From: Polaribacter sp. ALD11
Lineage (GTDB): Bacteria > Bacteroidota > Bacteroidia > Flavobacteriales > Flavobacteriaceae
Assembly: GCF_002831685.1 (NCBI RefSeq)
Contig: NZ_CP025119.1
Location: 3,124,501 to 3,188,500 of the forward strand
Length of the DNA stretch: 64,000 bases
Direction: 5' to 3'
Of the stretch, positions 1 through 9,891 are shown piece by piece. Positions within the stretch are counted from its first letter, which is position 1. Each line of letters starts with the position of its first letter. The translations under genes and the position numbers were made by a program. Under the pieces are notes generated by a model. It saw nothing but the letters and a program-made list of their open reading frames with translations, made no database searches and was not told the origin of the DNA.

Positions 1-1
1 T

Positions 2-31
2 GAAATATTGAAACATAACGGACACAAATGA
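2..31 (+). CDS. C-terminal end of a gene cut by the window edge (possibly coaX)
   Basis: An open frame enters from the left edge and reads EILKHNGHK before a TGA at 29-31. Its stop overlaps the ATG of the next gene as ATGA, the usual sign of translational coupling. In Flavobacteria the gene before this outer-membrane protein is often coaX (type III pantothenate kinase), whose C-terminus commonly contains an 'ILxxN'-like end. Only nine residues are visible, so the identity is a guess from gene order. Confidence 0.35.
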   Translation, partial: EILKHNGHK

Positions 32-1326
32 TTAGAAAGATTTTAATAGTTTTTTTACTAATAACTTCAACAAATTTATTAGCGCAAAGAACAAGTTCTT
101 CTCCTTATTCTTTTTTCGGAATAGGAGAACAATACACTCCAAGAACTGTCGAGAACACTGCAATGGGAGGTATTGGTGTTGCCTTTAACCATTATAAATA
201 TTTAAATTTCACAAATCCTGCAGCAAATGCATTTTTAAGACAAACAACTTATTCTTTAGGGATCTTAAATAATGATCTAACTTTAAAAACAGTTGATTCT
301 AAAGAAAGTTCAACTTCTACCAGTTTAAATTACATTGCATTAGGCTTTCCTATTGGTAATAAAGCAGGTTTTTCTTTAGGTTTGCAGCCATTATCTTCTG
401 TTGGCTATTCATTATCAAATAATGAATTTGACTCTAATAATGATTTATCTGCAATTACTTTATATTCAGGTGAAGGCGGTGTAAATAGAATTTATGGTAG
501 TTTTGGAATGAAAATTTCAAAGCAATTTGCAGTAGGGGTGGAAGCTGATTATAGTTTTGGTAGCATAGAAAATAGCATAACGAACCAAAGAGCTGAAGTC
601 AGTTTAGCAACAAAATATAAAGAAAAAAGTGTTATAAGAGGAGGATCTATCACTTTTGGAACACAATATCAAAAATTTTTAAAAGAGAACTTGTATTTTA
701 ATGCAGGTGCTACATTAAAATTAGGAAATGATCTAACAACTACTGGGAATGAATATTTATATTCACTAACAATTTCTGGAGCTGGTACAGATATACCTAG
801 AGATACAATTTATAGTAGTTCAATTTCAGGTAAATACAAATTACCTTTAAAATCTATTTTAGGAGTTGGTATTGGTAAATATGACAAATGGCATGTAGGT
901 TTAGAGTATCAAAATCAAGCTGCATTAAAACCTGAAGGGTTTATTAACAATACAAGTTCATCTTATAAATATGAAAATTCAAATAGATTCTCTTTAGGAG
1001 GTTTTTATTTACCAAAAATAAACTCAATTTCAAGCTACTGGGATAGAGTTACGTATAGAGCTGGTTTAAGATATGAAAATGTTGGTTTAGCTATAGATGG
1101 TTCTGGTACAGGTACAAATTTCACATCAATAAACGACTTTGGCATGTCTTTTGGATTAGGTTTACCATTGAAACAATTATCTAATGTTAATTTAGGTTTT
1201 GAATATGGACAAAGAGGAACAACATCTAATAACTTGATTCAAGAAAACTATTTTAACTTTAGGCTCAGTTTATCACTAACTGCTTCCGGTGCTCAAAGTT
1301 GGTTCAGACAAAGAAAAATTGATTAA
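28..1326 (+). CDS. Putative outer-membrane beta-barrel protein, flavobacterial family
   Basis: The 432-residue protein has a Sec signal peptide (residues 1-19, cleavage near LLA-Q). After it come alternating polar and aromatic strands with many glycines, typical of an outer-membrane barrel. The early region 'NTAMGGIGVAF' followed by 'NPAANAF' resembles the start of FadL/OmpP1-like barrels, although overall membership is not certain. It starts inside the stop of the preceding frame and is followed after 17 nt by a TPR protein, so it probably belongs to an envelope operon running to the lptC-like gene. The substrate is unknown. Confidence 0.6.
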   Translation: MIRKILIVFLLITSTNLLAQRTSSSPYSFFGIGEQYTPRTVENTAMGGIGVAFNHYKYLNFTNPAANAFLRQTTYSLGILNNDLTLKTVDSKESSTSTSLNYIALGFPIGNKAGFSLGLQPLSSVGYSLSNNEFDSNNDLSAITLYSGEGGVNRIYGSFGMKISKQFAVGVEADYSFGSIENSITNQRAEVSLATKYKEKSVIRGGSITFGTQYQKFLKENLYFNAGATLKLGNDLTTTGNEYLYSLTISGAGTDIPRDTIYSSSISGKYKLPLKSILGVGIGKYDKWHVGLEYQNQAALKPEGFINNTSSSYKYENSNRFSLGGFYLPKINSISSYWDRVTYRAGLRYENVGLAIDGSGTGTNFTSINDFGMSFGLGLPLKQLSNVNLGFEYGQRGTTSNNLIQENYFNFRLSLSLTASGAQSWFRQRKID

Positions 1327-1343
1327 TTTATAAAAATACTAAA

Positions 1344-2675
1344 ATGAAGAAAATTACACTTTTATTAGCTTTACTGTTATTTGTAACAACAGTAAAAATG
1401 AATGCACAGGTAACAAAAAGAGATTGTGAAGTTAAATATAACCTTTTTAATGGAGATTTTCAGTCTAAAAAGTATGATGATGCTTATACGAATTGGATTT
1501 TTTTAATGGACAATTGTAAAGATTTGTCTGTTAATATATATAAACGTGGTTCAACTTTAGCTGAGGACGTTAGAAAAGATCCAGCCTTAGCAAAAAGAGT
1601 TTATGAGCAAAGGTTGCAATATTTTCCTGACCAAAACCCAGCAAAAGTTCATAGTGATTACGCAACGTACTTGTTTGAAAATAAATTAGCTTCAGATGAT
1701 GAAATTTTTTCTATCTTAGAGAAAGGATATAGCATAGACCCAACTAAAATGGGGGTTAAAAATTTATATATTTATTTTCAAGGTGTAACCGATAGAAATA
1801 AAGATACAAACCCACAAAAGGTTTTTGATACGTATGATGATGTTTTAGAAAACGTAAATAAAAAATTAGATAATTATGCTGAAAAATTAGTTGAGTATAG
1901 TGATACTACTAAAGTGTTAGATAAAAGAGGTAAGCAATTAAAAAGAGCGTATACAATTAACTCTAAGGCTTTAGGTACGGTAGAAGGTGGTTTAGATAAT
2001 ATTATTTCGGAAATTGCTACTTGTGAAAGGTTAGTGCCTTTGTATCAAAGAGATTTTGAAGCTAATAAAACAGATGCGGTTTGGTTGAAAAGATCGGTTT
2101 CTAGAATGTTTAATAAAGGTTGTCAAGCAGATCCTTTATTCGAGAAATTAGTTAGAGCTTATGCAGAAGCTTCACCATCACCAGAAGCATATTCTTTCTT
2201 AGCAAATGTTTTAGAAGATAATGGAGATTCAGCTGGTGCAAATGAGATGAGAGAAAAGTCTTTTGACTTAGAAACAGATCCATTAAAGAAAGCGAAGTAT
2301 AAATTAAAATTTGCTCAAGCAGCAAGAGATAGAGGTCAATTTAGTAAAGCAAGAAGTTTAGCTAGAGAAGCATTAAAGTTTAATCCGAATTCTGGTAGAG
2401 CGTATTTATTTATAGCTACTTTATACCAGTCTAGTGTAAATAACTGTGGAGAGAATCTATTTGAAAAAAGAATGGTGTATGTAGCTGCATTAAACATGGC
2501 TCAAAGAGCAGCATCTGTAGACCCTAGTATCTCTTCTAGCGCAAGAAAATATATTAATATATACAGCCAGAATGTACCAAGTCAAAAAGATATATTTAAT
2601 GCAACAGCAACTCCTGGAGGAAAATTCACAATAAAATGTTGGATTGGAGAAACTGTAAGAATACCAAATAAATAG
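1344..2675 (+). CDS. Exported tetratricopeptide repeat protein
   Basis: The 443-residue protein has a clear signal peptide (residues 1-21, ending NAQ). The body is helical; the C-terminal half (about 275-395) contains TPR-like pairs such as 'AYSFLANVLEDNGDSAGA' and 'GQFSKARSLAREALKFNP'. TPR proteins act as scaffolds, and no catalytic motif is visible. It lies 17 nt after the barrel protein and 4 nt before the LptC-like lipoprotein, so a role in outer-membrane assembly or transport is plausible but inferred from context only. Confidence 0.65.
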   Translation: MKKITLLLALLLFVTTVKMNAQVTKRDCEVKYNLFNGDFQSKKYDDAYTNWIFLMDNCKDLSVNIYKRGSTLAEDVRKDPALAKRVYEQRLQYFPDQNPAKVHSDYATYLFENKLASDDEIFSILEKGYSIDPTKMGVKNLYIYFQGVTDRNKDTNPQKVFDTYDDVLENVNKKLDNYAEKLVEYSDTTKVLDKRGKQLKRAYTINSKALGTVEGGLDNIISEIATCERLVPLYQRDFEANKTDAVWLKRSVSRMFNKGCQADPLFEKLVRAYAEASPSPEAYSFLANVLEDNGDSAGANEMREKSFDLETDPLKKAKYKLKFAQAARDRGQFSKARSLAREALKFNPNSGRAYLFIATLYQSSVNNCGENLFEKRMVYVAALNMAQRAASVDPSISSSARKYINIYSQNVPSQKDIFNATATPGGKFTIKCWIGETVRIPNK

Positions 2676-2679
2676 TTTT

Positions 2680-3243
2680 TTGAAAAACGTTAAACATATA
2701 CTAATAAAAAGCATTACTGTAATTTTCTTTACAGTAATGCTTTTTTCTTGCTCTAATAGTACAGAAGAGGTTCGTAATTTTTTAGAAGAAAAAAACCTAC
2801 CAATTGGTAAAGCAAAAGAAGCGTATCATGTTTATAAAGATTCAGGGAAAATTACATCTAAGCTAATTACTCCCTTATTATTAGATTTTAGCAACCGAAA
2901 AAATCACCCTTATAATGAATTTCCTAAAGGAATAAAAATTATAAATTTTAATAATAAAGGAAGAGATTCTGTAACTATTATTGGAGATTATGCATTATCT
3001 TATGCAAAAACAGAAGTTTCAGAAATTAAGGGGAATGTTGTTGTTACAAATCACACAGATAAATCGAGATTAGAGACGGAGCAATTGTTTTGGGATCAAA
3101 AGACGCAATATTTTGTATCTGAAAAAGCATTTACAATGTACAAAGAAAATGACACTATAACTGGTATTGGTTTTGAATGTAAACAAGATTTAAGCAAGCA
3201 TTTAGCGAAAAAAACAACAGGAATAATAGAAACAAAAGAATAA
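2680..3243 (+). CDS. lptC: LptC-like LPS export lipoprotein
   Basis: The 187-residue protein begins with a TTG codon. This start is preferred because it preserves a lipoprotein signal sequence ending in 'VMLFSC', whereas the next ATG falls inside that signal. The mature part has the OstA/LptC-type beta-jellyroll pattern: 'YALSYAKTEVSEIKGNVVV' followed by 'LETEQLFWDQKTQYFVSE'. In the Lpt bridge, LptC anchors in the inner membrane and passes LPS from LptBFG to LptA. Here the N-terminal anchor looks like a lipid rather than a TM helix, as is common in Bacteroidetes. It sits four bases after the TPR gene and five before a small membrane protein. Confidence 0.75.
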   Translation: MKNVKHILIKSITVIFFTVMLFSCSNSTEEVRNFLEEKNLPIGKAKEAYHVYKDSGKITSKLITPLLLDFSNRKNHPYNEFPKGIKIINFNNKGRDSVTIIGDYALSYAKTEVSEIKGNVVVTNHTDKSRLETEQLFWDQKTQYFVSEKAFTMYKENDTITGIGFECKQDLSKHLAKKTTGIIETKE

Positions 3244-3247
3244 AATT

Positions 3248-3448
3248 ATGAGTAAACTTTGGAAATTTTTTCAATACGGATATTTAATGGTCGCATTTAT
3301 TTGCTTGGTTGAAGGTATTGTGCGTTGGGAGTTAGAGCGAAGTAGGTCTTACTTGTTCTTAGGTTTTGCAATTCTGATTACCTTAGTATTCTTTTTTAAA
3401 AGACATTTTAGAAAGAAAGTTGAAAAACGTAACAACCAAAACAAATAG
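3248..3448 (+). CDS. Small two-helix membrane protein of unknown function
   Basis: The 66-residue protein has two hydrophobic segments (about 10-26 and 34-50) and a strongly basic tail (KRHFRKKVEKRNNQNK), so the C-terminus is predicted to be cytoplasmic. It is packed between lptC and the CNNM-type gene with gaps of 4 and 15 nt, which supports it as a real member of the operon. No domain is recognised. Confidence 0.6.
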   Translation: MSKLWKFFQYGYLMVAFICLVEGIVRWELERSRSYLFLGFAILITLVFFFKRHFRKKVEKRNNQNK

Positions 3449-3463
3449 TTTATAAATTTCTGA

Positions 3464-4729
3464 ATGGAAATTGAACTTATTATTATATTCTTGTCAATTA
3501 TACTTTCCGCATTTTTTTCGGGAATGGAGATTGCATTTGTATCTGCAAACAAATTGCACATAGAATTAGAAAAAAAGAGAGAGGGTTTTATTCCTCAAAT
3601 TCTAAATAAAATAACTCAAAAATCTTCAAAGTTTATTACCACAATGTTGGTGGGTAATAATATTTCCTTAGTAATTTATAGTTATTATATGGGAAGGTTC
3701 TTAGTTAGAATTTTACCAATAGAAAGTTATAATGAATTCTCTATTTTACTTTTACAAACTATAATTTCTACGATTATAATTCTTGTAACGGCAGAATTTT
3801 TACCAAAAGCAATATTTAGAATTTATGCTAACGAAGTGTTAAAAATATTTGCTGTACCTGCATATATTTTTTATGTATTATTTCATTATTTCTCTGAGTT
3901 TATTACGTTAATTTCAGATTTCTTTTTACGTGTTTTTTTCAAAACGAATGCAGATGAGCAACAAGTGGAATTTAGCAAAGAGGAATTAGGTAATTATATT
4001 TCAGAGCAGTTAGAAACAGGTAATGATGATGAAGAAATGGATTCTGAAATTCAAATTTTTCAAAATGCATTAGATTTTCATAATGTAAAAGCTAGAGAGG
4101 TAATGGTTCCTAGAACTGAAATTATAGCTGTAGAAATTCATGAAAAAGTAAGCAATTTAAAAAGTATTTTTATTGAAACTGGTTTGTCTAAAGTATTGGT
4201 TTATAAATCATCTATGGATGATGTAATAGGTTATGTAAACGCTTTCGAACTTTTTAAAAAACCGAACAGTATTAAATCTATTTTACTGCCAGTAGAAATT
4301 GTGCCAGAATCTATGATGATTAATGATATCTTAAATATCTTAATGAAAAAGCGTAAAAGTGTTGCTGTTGTTGTAGATGAATATGGGGGTACTTCTGGAA
4401 TGATAACGGTAGAAGATATTGTTGAAGAATTATTTGGGGAGATTGAGGATGAGCATGATTCTCAAGAATTCTTAGAAGAGAAAATAAATGATGAAACTTT
4501 TAATTTTTCGGCAAGGTTAGAAGTAGATTATTTAAACGAAGAATATGGTTTAAGTATTCCTAAATCTGAGGCTTACGAAACTTTAGGAGGCTTTATTATA
4601 GAGCATACAGAAAATATACCAGAAGAAAACGAAGTTGTAGATATAGAGGGTTTTGAAATTAGGATTCTGAATACAAGTGGTGCAAAAATAGATGCTGTTT
4701 GTTTAAAAATTACCGATTCAGAAGATTAG
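3464..4729 (+). CDS. HlyC/CorC-family (CNNM-type) membrane protein with CBS pair
   Basis: The 421-residue protein starts with a DUF21 transmembrane domain (about 1-160, including 'FFSGMEIAFVSANKLHIEL'). A CBS-pair domain follows, entered at 'REVMVPRTEIIAVE' and containing 'VVVDEYGGTSGMITVEDIVE'. The last 85 residues form a CorC_HlyC domain. Family members are linked to divalent-cation (magnesium) efflux, although many are annotated 'hemolysin'. The gliding protein GldE belongs to the same superfamily, but nothing here specifically marks this copy as GldE. It is the last member of the envelope cluster before a new promoter. Confidence 0.85.
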   Translation: MEIELIIIFLSIILSAFFSGMEIAFVSANKLHIELEKKREGFIPQILNKITQKSSKFITTMLVGNNISLVIYSYYMGRFLVRILPIESYNEFSILLLQTIISTIIILVTAEFLPKAIFRIYANEVLKIFAVPAYIFYVLFHYFSEFITLISDFFLRVFFKTNADEQQVEFSKEELGNYISEQLETGNDDEEMDSEIQIFQNALDFHNVKAREVMVPRTEIIAVEIHEKVSNLKSIFIETGLSKVLVYKSSMDDVIGYVNAFELFKKPNSIKSILLPVEIVPESMMINDILNILMKKRKSVAVVVDEYGGTSGMITVEDIVEELFGEIEDEHDSQEFLEEKINDETFNFSARLEVDYLNEEYGLSIPKSEAYETLGGFIIEHTENIPEENEVVDIEGFEIRILNTSGAKIDAVCLKITDSED

Positions 4730-4797
4730 AAATTATAACTTCCTTACTATCCTTTAAGCTTACAAGCTAACTTCCTATTTATTTAATTTAAAATGGG

Positions 4798-4828
4798 TTG
4801 CAATATTAAAACCCAAATCGTATATTCG
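4798..4828 (+). promoter_or_regulatory. Bacteroidetes-type promoter for the PpiD-like gene
   Basis: TTG at 4798-4800 and TATATTCG at 4821-4828 are separated by 20 nt, matching the Bacteroidetes pattern TTG-N17-23-TAnnTTTG with one mismatch. It overlaps the upstream ATG at 4793, so that ATG cannot be the start on a transcript made from here. This supports the ATG at 4853. Confidence 0.5.
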
Positions 4829-4852
4829 CCCACTGAAAATAAAATAAAACGT

Positions 4853-6976
4853 ATGGCAATTTTATCAAAAATTAGAGAACGCTCAATGTTCTTAATTATT
4901 ATAATTGGTTTAGCACTTTTTGCTTTTGTATTAGATCCTTCTACTTTAGGAGACTTTTTTAGCTCAAGTAAAGTAAATGAAGTTGGTGAAGTAAATGGAG
5001 AGGTTATTTCTACGCAAGAATTTGCAAAAGCAATCGATCAATATAAGCAACAAACAGGTAGTAGTGTTTCTGAGATGCAAGCAGCAAATACTGTTTGGGA
5101 TAACATTGTTAGAAAAAAGATCTATAAGAACCAATTAGAGCAGGCAGGAATTACTGTTGGTGAACAAGATGTTTGGAACGAAGTAGTAAACGCGCCATCT
5201 GTTAGTAATAACCCACAGTTTCAAAATGAAGCAGGTTTATTTGATGAAGGAAAGTTTAAAGCTTTTTTAGCAACTACTAAAAAAGAGAATCCAGATATGT
5301 GGTCTGCTTGGTCTAATTACATGAACCAAATTAAAGAAAATGCAGAAACAAATACATATAATAAATTGGTTACTGCTGGTTTAGGAGCATCTTTGAAAGA
5401 AGGAGAAACTGAATATTTAATTGAAAACACAAAGTTAAGTGGTCAGTTTGTTTATGTACCCTATGCTAGTATTGCAGATAGTTTAGTGAAAATTAAGAAA
5501 TCTGAAGTTGCAGCTTATATAAAAGACAACGAAAATCAATATAAAGTTGAAGCTACAAGAGATATTTCTTATGTAAAGTTTGACATAGAAGCAACTACAG
5601 AAGATGAAGAAGCAATTAAACAAGATGTAGCAAAATTAATAGAGAATTCTTTAGATAGAAATAATGACGCTAGAGTTGGTCTTAAAAATACTACAGATTA
5701 TAAAGATTTTTTAGCTGAAAATAATTCTGATATTAATTTAGATTTAGGATATAAATACAATGCTTCAGTAAATCAAACAGTAGCAAAACAGATTTTCGAA
5801 GGAAATGAAGGAGATGTTTTTGGACCTTATAAAGATCAAGGTTTCTTCAAGATTTCTAAAATTACTGAAGTTACCAAAATGCCCGATTCTGTAAAAGCAA
5901 GTCATATTTTAATTCCTTTTATTGGTTCTCAAAGTGCTACGTCTGATGTAACAAGAACAAAAGAACAAGCAGAACAGTTAGCGGATAGTTTATTAACGGT
6001 TGTTAAAAGAAGCAGAAGTAAATTTGCTGATTTAGCGAAAGACTTTTCTTCAGACAAAGGTTCTGGCGCTAAAGGTGGAGATTTAGACTGGTTTAATTAT
6101 AATAGAATGACACCTGCTTTTAGAGATTATACTTTTACAAACGGGAAAGGTTCTTTAGGTGTTGTAGAAACTCCTTTTGGTTACCATGTTATTAGAGTAG
6201 ATGATGCTAAGAATAATCAAACAGTTTTAAAATTAGCTACTTTTGCAAGAAAAATTGTTCCTTCTGAGGCTACAGAAAATGATTTCTTTCAGAAAGCAGA
6301 ACAATTTGCTTTGGCAATTTCTAAAACTACAGATTACAATGCTTTGGCAAAAGAAAATGGTTATAATTTAAGACCGGCAATTGGTTTAAAAGTATTAGAT
6401 GAAAATGTTCCTGGGTTAGGAAACCAAAGACAAATAGTATCTTGGGCTTTCAAAGGAGATTCAGATAAAGGTAGTTTTAACCGTTTTGATTTACAAGGAA
6501 GTTATGTTGTTGCCGTAGTAACAGCCAAATCTAAAAAGGGTTTAATGTCTGTTGAGAAAGCTATTAATAGTGTAAGACCAATTTTGTTAAATGAAAAGAA
6601 AGCTGCTTTAATTTCAGATAAATTAAAAGGAAGTTCTTTAGCTGAAATTGCGAAAGCAAATAATACAACAGTAAGTACTGCAAATAACATTAACTTAACA
6701 AACTCTTCTTTATCTGGTGTTGGTTCAGAGCCTAAAGTTGTAGGAGCAATGTATAGTGCAGAATTAGATAAAGTATACAATAGTATAGAGGGTAGTAGAG
6801 GCGTGTTTTCTTTCGTTTTAAATAAAAGAGAATTACCAACTGCATTACCAAACTACGAATCAAACAGAAAGAAGATTGCAGAATCAAGAAAAAGATTGAC
6901 TTTCAAAATATATGAGGCAATTAAAAAAGCTTCTGATATTGAAGATAACAGAGAAAATATGTACGTTTCGAACTAA
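4853..6976 (+). CDS. ppiD: PpiD/SurA-like membrane-anchored peptidyl-prolyl isomerase
   Basis: Using the ATG at 4853 the protein is 707 residues and begins MAILSKIRERS. A single TM helix follows at about 12-29 (MFLIIIIGLALFAFVLDP), giving an inner-membrane anchor with a large periplasmic part. A SurA_N-like helical region comes next, then a parvulin domain at roughly 340-455 with 'KASHILIPF', 'KGGDLDWF' and 'PFGYHVIRVDD'. Such proteins chaperone or isomerise outer-membrane proteins. An in-frame ATG at 4793 would add 20 residues unlike the family and lies within the promoter, so it was not used. A strong hairpin terminator follows. Confidence 0.85.
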   Translation: MAILSKIRERSMFLIIIIGLALFAFVLDPSTLGDFFSSSKVNEVGEVNGEVISTQEFAKAIDQYKQQTGSSVSEMQAANTVWDNIVRKKIYKNQLEQAGITVGEQDVWNEVVNAPSVSNNPQFQNEAGLFDEGKFKAFLATTKKENPDMWSAWSNYMNQIKENAETNTYNKLVTAGLGASLKEGETEYLIENTKLSGQFVYVPYASIADSLVKIKKSEVAAYIKDNENQYKVEATRDISYVKFDIEATTEDEEAIKQDVAKLIENSLDRNNDARVGLKNTTDYKDFLAENNSDINLDLGYKYNASVNQTVAKQIFEGNEGDVFGPYKDQGFFKISKITEVTKMPDSVKASHILIPFIGSQSATSDVTRTKEQAEQLADSLLTVVKRSRSKFADLAKDFSSDKGSGAKGGDLDWFNYNRMTPAFRDYTFTNGKGSLGVVETPFGYHVIRVDDAKNNQTVLKLATFARKIVPSEATENDFFQKAEQFALAISKTTDYNALAKENGYNLRPAIGLKVLDENVPGLGNQRQIVSWAFKGDSDKGSFNRFDLQGSYVVAVVTAKSKKGLMSVEKAINSVRPILLNEKKAALISDKLKGSSLAEIAKANNTTVSTANNINLTNSSLSGVGSEPKVVGAMYSAELDKVYNSIEGSRGVFSFVLNKRELPTALPNYESNRKKIAESRKRLTFKIYEAIKKASDIEDNRENMYVSN

Positions 6977-7000
6977 GAAACTTTACTATCAAAATATAAA

Positions 7001-7034
7001 AAACCGTTCATAATTAATTGAACGGTTTTTTTTG
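7001..7034 (+). terminator. Rho-independent terminator after ppiD
   Basis: A perfect 10-bp stem (7001-7010 with 7019-7028, AAACCGTTCA/TGAACGGTTT) encloses an 8-nt loop and runs directly into a T tract. It lies 24 nt after the ppiD stop. Confidence 0.85.
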
Positions 7035-7043
7035 TTTTAATAA

Positions 7044-7181
7044 CTTTTATGAAGTTATTAAATTACTCTTTGGCTATATAAAATAATTTAGTTTTGGCCT
7101 GATTGAACCTTTCTTTATGCTCAATTGATTTCGGTTTTTAGAGTTATAAAACCTAGTATTTAAAATGGATAACCAGCTCCT
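7044..7181 (-). repeat. Degenerate copy of the 3'-UTR structured element, downstream of rho
   Basis: Read on the minus strand, this stretch follows the rho terminator. It retains 'AGGAGC' at one end (7176-7181) and 'TTCAATCAGG' near the other (about 7097-7106), both shared with the clear copy after folP. A further 25-nt block (7044-7068) matches 24065-24089 at 23 positions. The internal stem is not convincing, so this looks like a decayed copy. Confidence 0.35.
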
Positions 7182-7185
7182 CAAT

Positions 7186-7217
7186 AAAAAAAACCTTTTT
7201 GATTGCTCAAAAAGGTT
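7186..7217 (-). terminator. Terminator of rho
   Basis: A 9-bp stem (7192-7200 with 7209-7217, AACCTTTTT/AAAAAGGTT) has an 8-nt loop. On the minus strand it is followed by a run of T, 35 nt beyond the rho stop codon. Confidence 0.8.
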
Positions 7218-7251
7218 GTATTATTTTTATGACTAAAACTTGTGAAGTTTT

Positions 7252-8970
<1,719 letters not shown>

Positions 8971-9087
8971 TATAATATTGTTAAGTTTAAAGTATGAATC
9001 TTAATTTTTGTAAGATTTGTATGTTTTTTTGAATAATGCTATTGAGTATAGTTCTACAAAACAGCTTTTTGTGTGGTTCTTGTGTAA

Positions 9088-9095
9088 CAAATATA
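9088..9095 (-). promoter_or_regulatory. -7 element of the rho promoter
   Basis: On the minus strand TATATTTG matches TAnnTTTG exactly. It would place the transcript start about 110 nt before the rho ATG, giving a long leader. No clear TTG was found at -33. Confidence 0.5.
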
Positions 9096-9142
9096 TAGTT
9101 TTTTTTTTTAGTTGAGGGTTTTCTTTTTAAAAAAGAATGTGC

Positions 9143-9150
9143 TACTTTTG
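9143..9150 (+). promoter_or_regulatory. -7 element of the DUF4293 gene promoter
   Basis: TACTTTTG matches TAnnTTTG exactly and ends 18 nt before the ATG. The -33 region is weak. Confidence 0.5.
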
Positions 9151-9168
9151 TAGTATTAGAAATTACAA

Positions 9169-9600
9169 ATGATTCAAAGAGTACAAACAGTATATTTATT
9201 AATGGCTTCTATTATTTCTGGAGTTTTAATTTTTGTTTTTAATTTGTGGGAATCTATAGGTAAAGAAGTTTTTGCTATAGATTTGTTAAAAAGTGAATCT
9301 TACCTATTAAAGGTGATTCCTATTTTATTTTTAGTATCGGCAATTTTAGCATTTGTAGCTATTTTTATATTTAAAAATAGAAAATTACAATTTGTTATTG
9401 GTCGTTTAACAATTTTGATAAACCTTATTTTATTAGGATTATTGATTTATGTATCTCTAACACTACCTGGAGAAGCTTCTGTTTCGGAGAAAGGTATTGG
9501 GATGTTTATACCAATTTTGGCTATTTTGCTTGTTGTTTTGGCAAATAAAGCTATTAAAAAGGATGAAGATCTTGTAAAATCTGTAGATAGATTGCGATAA
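9169..9600 (+). CDS. DUF4293-family membrane protein
   Basis: The 143-residue protein has four hydrophobic helices (about 8-28, 43-66, 74-94 and 107-124). It begins MIQRVQTVYLLMASIISG, which is characteristic of the DUF4293 family found in Bacteroidetes beside rho. Its function is unknown. It has its own promoter, divergent from rho, and ends at a hairpin terminator. Confidence 0.75.
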   Translation: MIQRVQTVYLLMASIISGVLIFVFNLWESIGKEVFAIDLLKSESYLLKVIPILFLVSAILAFVAIFIFKNRKLQFVIGRLTILINLILLGLLIYVSLTLPGEASVSEKGIGMFIPILAILLVVLANKAIKKDEDLVKSVDRLR

Positions 9601-9632
9601 AACTAACATCTTAGTATATTTAGTGCGAAAAG

Positions 9633-9661
9633 AAACCGAGATTTATTCTCGGTTTTTTTAT
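9633..9661 (+). terminator. Terminator after the DUF4293 gene
   Basis: An 8-bp stem (9633-9640 AAACCGAG with 9648-9655 CTCGGTTT) has a 7-nt loop and continues into a T run, 32 nt after the stop codon. Confidence 0.8.
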
Positions 9662-9784
9662 TTTCTACCCTTAAATAAGATTTTCTTAAAATGTTTTTAT
9701 AATTTTAGTTTTTTATAAATCAAGAATATGTTAAAAAATATAAATCACTAAAACACAGGTAATCAATCCTTTAACTTATGGTCT

Positions 9785-9850
9785 ATCCCTGAATTCAGGG
9801 ATGGATATCCCTGAATTCAGGGATAGAAAAAACATACTGTTTTCAGGGAT
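9785..9850 (+). promoter_or_regulatory. Tandem 18-bp palindromes plus a half site (probable operator)
   Basis: The perfect palindrome ATCCCTGAATTCAGGGAT occurs at 9785-9802 and again at 9807-9824; the second extends to 20 bp. Their centres are 22 bp apart, about two helical turns. A third half site, CAGGGAT, lies at 9844-9850 and abuts the -33 TTG of the promoter that follows. This is the arrangement expected for a dimeric activator bound upstream of the response-regulator gene. The binding protein is not known; the NarL-type regulator itself is a candidate. Confidence 0.6.
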
Positions 9851-9880
9851 TGCACAGTCTAAATATCTAATTTAAATTTG
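9850..9880 (+). promoter_or_regulatory. Promoter of the response-regulator gene
   Basis: TTG at 9850-9852, a 20-nt spacer and TAAATTTG at 9873-9880 give a full Bacteroidetes promoter. The ATG at 9892 leaves a leader of only a few bases. Confidence 0.65.
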
Positions 9881-9891
9881 TAGAGTAAACA

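Noticed and set aside
4793..4852. Upstream ATG extending the PpiD-like protein by 20 residues
   Set aside because: The added residues do not fit the family and the region holds a promoter (TTG-N20-TATATTCG). The ATG at 4853 gives the normal N-terminus.
9785..9824. Short CRISPR-like array
   Set aside because: Only two units, each a perfect palindrome, with a 4-nt gap and no spacers. An operator fits better.
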